DNA from: Gemmatimonadaceae bacterium
Lineage (GTDB): Bacteria; Gemmatimonadota; Gemmatimonadetes; Gemmatimonadales; Gemmatimonadaceae
Assembly: GCA_025451425.1 (NCBI GenBank)
Contig: JANWKK010000024.1
Span: 1-9,635 of the forward strand
Length of the DNA: 9,635 nt
Direction: 5' to 3'
A model generated the notes under the pieces. The model searched no databases and was not told the DNA's origin. It saw nothing but the letters and a program-made list of their open reading frames with translations. A program made the position numbers and the translations under genes. Shown piece after piece: positions 6,483 through 9,635 of this stretch (the first letter of the stretch is position 1; each line of letters opens with the position of its first letter).

Positions 6483-6511
6483 AACATGTGGGCTGACAAC
6501 AACCTTGTCAA
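6483..6511 (-). promoter_or_regulatory. Candidate sigma70-type promoter for yicC and downstream genes
   Basis: On the minus strand a perfect TTGACA (6511-6506) overlaps the stop of the outer-membrane gene. After a 17-nt spacer comes CATGTT (6488-6483), which matches the -10 consensus at its key A2 and final T. Transcription would begin near 6476, about 6 nt before the yicC ATG. It is a single sequence match without other support. Confidence 0.35.
6494..6510. repeat. Perfect 6-bp inverted repeat over the -35 region
   Basis: TGACAA-CAACC-TTGTCA (plus strand) is a perfect 6-bp dyad with a 5-nt spacer. It includes the stop codon of the outer-membrane gene and overlaps the TTGACA hexamer. It could be an operator or a weak hairpin; there is no following T-run to make it a terminator. 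Confidence 0.45.
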
Positions 6512-8484
6512 TTCCAGAACTCCCAGCGCACGCCGTAGAACTGGTTCAGTCGCGGCATCAGGTAACCGGGAACGAGCTCGTACGGATCCCCGCGAACATC
6601 ACGGAACTGATAGGTGAAGATCGCACTCACGATCCGGATCTCGAGATGGAAGTTCCAGATTCGTGAATCCGGCACCGGGATCGCCTGCAACCCGCTCGTC
6701 GTGTCCAGCAACACCGGGAACAACGTCCGCGATCGATATTCGTGCGTCACGGAAGCGAGGAAGCTGAAGTTCCCGCTCGGGAAGCGACTCAACCAATTGC
6801 TTGCGAGGTAGAGCTCGGACCGAGTCTGATAGCGCGGACGATAGAAGCCCGACGTGTCGTTCCAACGCACAGCAAATGCAGCGACGCGCAGCGCCTTGTA
6901 GATCGTGCCCTCCACTTTTGCCATGTAGCCGGTGGCTGGAGTCCCTTCGACGGCGACGAACGGCGCTCCGAACACCCGCGGTGGAACGAGCAGCGTGCTG
7001 TCACGACGAAGCAAGCCGCCGCTCATCCACAGGCCCCCGAACAGCCTGATCGCAGCCTCTCCACGAATGAAGTTCGTCGTTGCACTCGAGTCGGGAGTCT
7101 GCTGGTCTTTGCTCGTCCCGACCGCGCCGACAACGCTCAAAAATGGCAGCGGCGTTAGGCGCGCCGTCACTTCCGCTCGATTCAGTGAGTCGGGGCCCAT
7201 TCCTTCAGCGAAGGCCGAGACCGAGAGTGGCCCGGTGACGAACTCCACGCGTCCCGACGGCGTCCAAAGCGTCCGCTTCGCCCGCTCCGCCAGCCTCGAG
7301 GCCACGCAAACTGCGCACAGCGGCACTGGCGACAGATTGAGATCGCCGACGCGGAACCGCTCGGCCGCCTCGAGCCGAACCGGACCGAGGGTGAGACCAC
7401 CCTGCGCGATGTACTGCGCTCGAAAGCGAGTGGTGTCTTTCAGCAGCGTATCGCTGCTCGGTAGGCCGAATCCGTTGTTCGATGTGTGCGAGATCGTGTA
7501 CCCGACTGAGCTCGCCATCGCCTGAAGCCAGGGCCCGTGCTCAGGGTCGCCATAGCCCGCGCGAACGTACGCGTCTGTCCGCGCAGCGGTCAGCGCGGGA
7601 ATGCTGTCGACCGCGACCGTGCCGCGGATTGGCTGAGGATTGATCTCGCCTCGGTCGCGACTCGTGCGCAACGCAAATGCATCGAAGCTCCAGCCGCGCT
7701 TCGCCCAACCGAGACGGGCAAGGAGTGAAATCTGATCGCTGCTGGGGCTGATGCGTCCTGGTGGCGTTGTGCCGTACTGTTGCGCTCCGAACTGTATGCC
7801 CTCGCCGCCGCCAAATCGCTTTCCGAAGAACCCTCGATAGAGATTGGTCTGCTGGTCGCCGGTGCTGATGTCGACGCGCGAGTACGGCGTCGTTCGCTCG
7901 ATGCGCCATGTACGCGTATAGACGCGCACCTCGGTTGCGCCCCACTCGATGCGTAGCTCTTCGAGCGTCCAGAGTTGCACCTCCGTGAGATCGAGCAGAC
8001 CCCGCGTCCGTTCGTCGACCTCGTCGTACTCGACGCCATCGAAGAACACCCGTACGCGCCTAACGTCTCCCATGTACGACGACATCATCGGCGATGCGAG
8101 CCAACCTGATCGCAAGCCGGTAATGCCGGGTATTCGATCCAGTAGGTCTTGCAGCGTCACCGCACCTGATGCGAACAGCGCCACTTTGTCGAAAATCAGC
8201 GTGCGACCGATTTCGAGAGGTACGGGCATCGGAGCCCGAGTGTATGGTGGCTGGATCGAATCACGGACCGGCGGCTTCGGCCGAGTCGAATCGCGCTTAG
8301 CCAGCGTGTCGCGCAGCAGAGAATCGGCAGTCGGTCGCGCGGGGATTTTGATCGTCGCCGAGTCCTTGCCAGCCGAGTCGCGCCTAACGCGGGAGGTATC
8401 GCGCTTGGCTCGCGTTGTATCGGCCTGGGCACCTGCGGAACGGTACAAAACGGCCCCGACCGTCAGGCCGAGGCCCACCATCAT
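6508..8484 (-). CDS. TonB-dependent-receptor-like outer-membrane protein (plug domain plus predicted beta-barrel)
   Basis: I recognise the class but not the substrate. From ATG 8484 the product has 658 residues. A hydrophobic stretch and SAGAQA (16-21) suggest a signal peptide. Residues 22-83 form a disordered-looking segment with repeated (K/R)D(S/T) units. Residues about 92-190 resemble a TonB receptor plug: LQDLLDRIPGITGLR (111-125), RVFFDGVEYDE (145-155), LEELRIEWGATEVRVYT (174-190). The rest, with alternating aromatic/polar strands and a terminal GVRWEFWN, fits an outer-membrane beta-barrel. There is no carboxypeptidase-like domain. C390 and C393 form a CxxC in the barrel. ATG 8484 has no ribosome-binding site, and the signal peptide would lack its positive n-region. 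An upstream CTG at 8511 (overlapping the pepA TGA) with GAGG 9 nt ahead restores INRARR, so the true start may be 8511, giving 667 residues. Confidence 0.8.
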   Translation of the reverse strand: MMVGLGLTVGAVLYRSAGAQADTTRAKRDTSRVRRDSAGKDSATIKIPARPTADSLLRDTLAKRDSTRPKPPVRDSIQPPYTRAPMPVPLEIGRTLIFDKVALFASGAVTLQDLLDRIPGITGLRSGWLASPMMSSYMGDVRRVRVFFDGVEYDEVDERTRGLLDLTEVQLWTLEELRIEWGATEVRVYTRTWRIERTTPYSRVDISTGDQQTNLYRGFFGKRFGGGEGIQFGAQQYGTTPPGRISPSSDQISLLARLGWAKRGWSFDAFALRTSRDRGEINPQPIRGTVAVDSIPALTAARTDAYVRAGYGDPEHGPWLQAMASSVGYTISHTSNNGFGLPSSDTLLKDTTRFRAQYIAQGGLTLGPVRLEAAERFRVGDLNLSPVPLCAVCVASRLAERAKRTLWTPSGRVEFVTGPLSVSAFAEGMGPDSLNRAEVTARLTPLPFLSVVGAVGTSKDQQTPDSSATTNFIRGEAAIRLFGGLWMSGGLLRRDSTLLVPPRVFGAPFVAVEGTPATGYMAKVEGTIYKALRVAAFAVRWNDTSGFYRPRYQTRSELYLASNWLSRFPSGNFSFLASVTHEYRSRTLFPVLLDTTSGLQAIPVPDSRIWNFHLEIRIVSAIFTYQFRDVRGDPYELVPGYLMPRLNQFYGVRWEFWN

Positions 8485-8507
8485 GAGGAAACGCCGCGCG
8501 CGGTTGA

Positions 8508-9635
8508 TCAGCGCGTCCGTCCTCGCACGAATTCGACGAACGTCCCCACGGGAACTCCCGTTGGACCACGTGGAACCGTGCCGAGATCTGATTCTGTGTA
8601 GGCCGTGCCCGCGATATCGAGATGGACCCACGGATAATCTTCGGCGAACGCCTTCAAGAACAGCGCAGCCGTGATCGTCCCTGCGGGCCGGCCACCCGAA
8701 TTCTTGATATCGGCGACGTCCGACTTGATGAGCTCTTTGTAATCGTCCCACAGCGGCAGCGGCCATCCCGGCTCCCCAGCGCGCTTCCCGGCATCGAGTA
8801 CTTCTTGCACGAGCGCGTCGTCGCTTCCCATGACGCCCGTTGCCGTGTGGCCTAACGCGATGACGCAGGCGCCCGTGAGCGTCGCGGCATCGATGACCGC
8901 CGCGGGCTTGAAGCGCGCCGCGTACGCCAGTACGTCGGCCAACACCAACCGGCCCTCGGCATCGGTGTTGATGATCTCTATGTACGTGCCATTACTAGCC
9001 TGCACCACATCGCCCGGCTTCACCGCCGTTCCCGACGGCATGTTCGTCGTCGAGCCGATGAGACCGACGACGTTCACCGGCAGTTGCAACCGCCCGATCG
9101 TTTCCATCGCTCCGAGTACGCCAGCCGCGCCGCACATGTCGAACTTCATCCACTCCATACCCTGGGCCGGCTTGATCGATATACCCCCGGAATCGAAGCA
9201 AAGTCCCTTCCCCACCAAGCCAACCGGCTTGTCGTTCGGTTTCCCGCGGCGATGCTCGAGGACGATCAGCTTCGGATCCTGCGGCGTCCCCTGCGCGACA
9301 CACAGGAACGATCCCATCTTCTCGCGCTCCATCTCGGCGCGTCCAAGCACCGTCACCGCCATTCCATGTCGCTGTCCGATTTCGCGCGCCGTGTCGGCGA
9401 GGTACTCGGGGGTGCAGATGTTCCCGGGCAGCATGCCAAGACGACGCGCGAGGGAGTGTCCTTCGCCGATGGCGCGGCCGGTTGCCACGCCGCGTTCGAC
9501 CGCGGGCCCAGTGCCAAGGATCACCGCCTCCGCGAGCGAATCGCGCAGCTCATCGGCAGGGGGCGCTGTTTTTAGCTCTTTAAAGTCCCACGCACCGGCG
9601 TTCAGGCCGACGGAGACTGCCTCCGCTTCCGATTC
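8508..9635 (-). CDS. pepA: Leucyl aminopeptidase, peptidase family M17 (N-terminus cut by window edge)
   Basis: This cytosolic, usually hexameric, two-metal aminopeptidase removes N-terminal residues from peptides; some relatives also bind DNA in site-specific recombination. The frame is open from the window edge to TGA 8508, giving 375 residues of an expected 480-500, so about 110-125 N-terminal residues lie outside. In partial numbering the metal and catalytic residues are all present: K143 and D148 in VGKGLCFDSGGISIKP, active-site K155, D166 in MKFDMCGAAG, and D225 and E227 in the signature NTDAEGRLVLADVL. NSGGRPAGTITAALFL and WVHLDIAGTA near the end are also typical of M17. An internal GTG near 9524 can mimic a start but lies within conserved sequence, since the frame continues upstream without a stop. 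The stop overlaps or abuts the next gene, suggesting co-transcription. Confidence 0.95.
   Translation of the reverse strand, partial: ESEAEAVSVGLNAGAWDFKELKTAPPADELRDSLAEAVILGTGPAVERGVATGRAIGEGHSLARRLGMLPGNICTPEYLADTAREIGQRHGMAVTVLGRAEMEREKMGSFLCVAQGTPQDPKLIVLEHRRGKPNDKPVGLVGKGLCFDSGGISIKPAQGMEWMKFDMCGAAGVLGAMETIGRLQLPVNVVGLIGSTTNMPSGTAVKPGDVVQASNGTYIEIINTDAEGRLVLADVLAYAARFKPAAVIDAATLTGACVIALGHTATGVMGSDDALVQEVLDAGKRAGEPGWPLPLWDDYKELIKSDVADIKNSGGRPAGTITAALFLKAFAEDYPWVHLDIAGTAYTESDLGTVPRGPTGVPVGTFVEFVRGRTR
8521..8524 (-). promoter_or_regulatory. Possible ribosome-binding site for the outer-membrane gene
   Basis: GAGG on the minus strand, within the last codons of pepA, is 9 nt before CTG 8511 and 36 nt before ATG 8484. 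The spacing fits the CTG and not the ATG, which is part of the argument for a non-canonical start. Confidence 0.35.

Noticed and set aside
7949..8674. 241-codon plus-strand open frame opposite the outer-membrane gene and the pepA end
   Set aside because: It is Ser/Arg-rich, has no recognisable domain and mirrors the codon pattern of the minus-strand genes; a GC-rich shadow frame.
8512..8766. Extension of the outer-membrane gene to an ATG at 8766
   Set aside because: This stretch encodes conserved pepA C-terminal sequence in another frame and would bury the signal peptide.
1..9635. A new multi-gene defence, mobile or biosynthetic system
   Set aside because: All nine genes belong to recognisable families and eight are standard housekeeping genes; there is no integrase, transposase, CRISPR array or unknown multi-gene cluster.

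Overview
The window is a compact, GC-rich bacterial housekeeping block. All nine genes lie on the minus strand, so transcription runs from high to low coordinates. In that order they are: pepA (leucyl aminopeptidase, its N-terminus outside the window), an outer-membrane TonB-receptor-like protein, yicC (endoribonuclease family), gmk (guanylate kinase), rpoZ (RNA polymerase omega), coaBC (coenzyme A biosynthesis), a family-4 Fe-S uracil-DNA glycosylase, dnaB (replicative helicase) and radA (recombination/repair ATPase, its C-terminus outside the window). The gene set, the high GC, the outer-membrane protein with a Ser/Thr/Asp/Arg-rich N-terminal segment and the order gmk-rpoZ-coaBC-udg-dnaB-radA suggest a Gemmatimonadota-like Gram-negative bacterium. 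That placement is inference from recalled gene order and protein style, not from a search.

Layout. 8508-9635 is pepA. 6508 to about 8484 (possibly 8511) is the outer-membrane protein, essentially butted against pepA. A short gap at 6471-6507 holds a possible sigma70-type promoter and a perfect 6-bp inverted repeat. 4966-6470 is yicC-gmk, with a GTGA stop/start overlap. 4720-4935 is rpoZ and 3482-4693 is coaBC, with gaps of only 26-30 nt. 2569-3495 is the glycosylase, starting inside the end of coaBC. 1194-2618 is dnaB, overlapping the glycosylase by 50 nt. 1-1098 is radA. The only gap longer than 40 nt is 1099-1193, and it is almost entirely filled by a nested palindromic repeat element that also supplies the dnaB stop codon.

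How it fits together. The central run combines nucleotide supply (gmk), transcription (rpoZ), RNA turnover (yicC), cofactor synthesis (coaBC) and genome replication and repair (udg, dnaB, radA). Tight spacing and overlaps suggest one or a few co-transcribed, translationally coupled units. There are no RNA genes, no transposase and no CRISPR array, and I do not see a new multi-gene system. The most interesting signals are small: (1) the composite palindrome between dnaB and radA; (2) an over-represented octamer CGTTAGGC that recurs in three different codon frames; (3) a His at the third Fe-S Cys position of the glycosylase; (4) an Ala at the catalytic Cys158 position of CoaC; (5) signs that the outer-membrane gene starts on a non-ATG codon overlapping the pepA stop.
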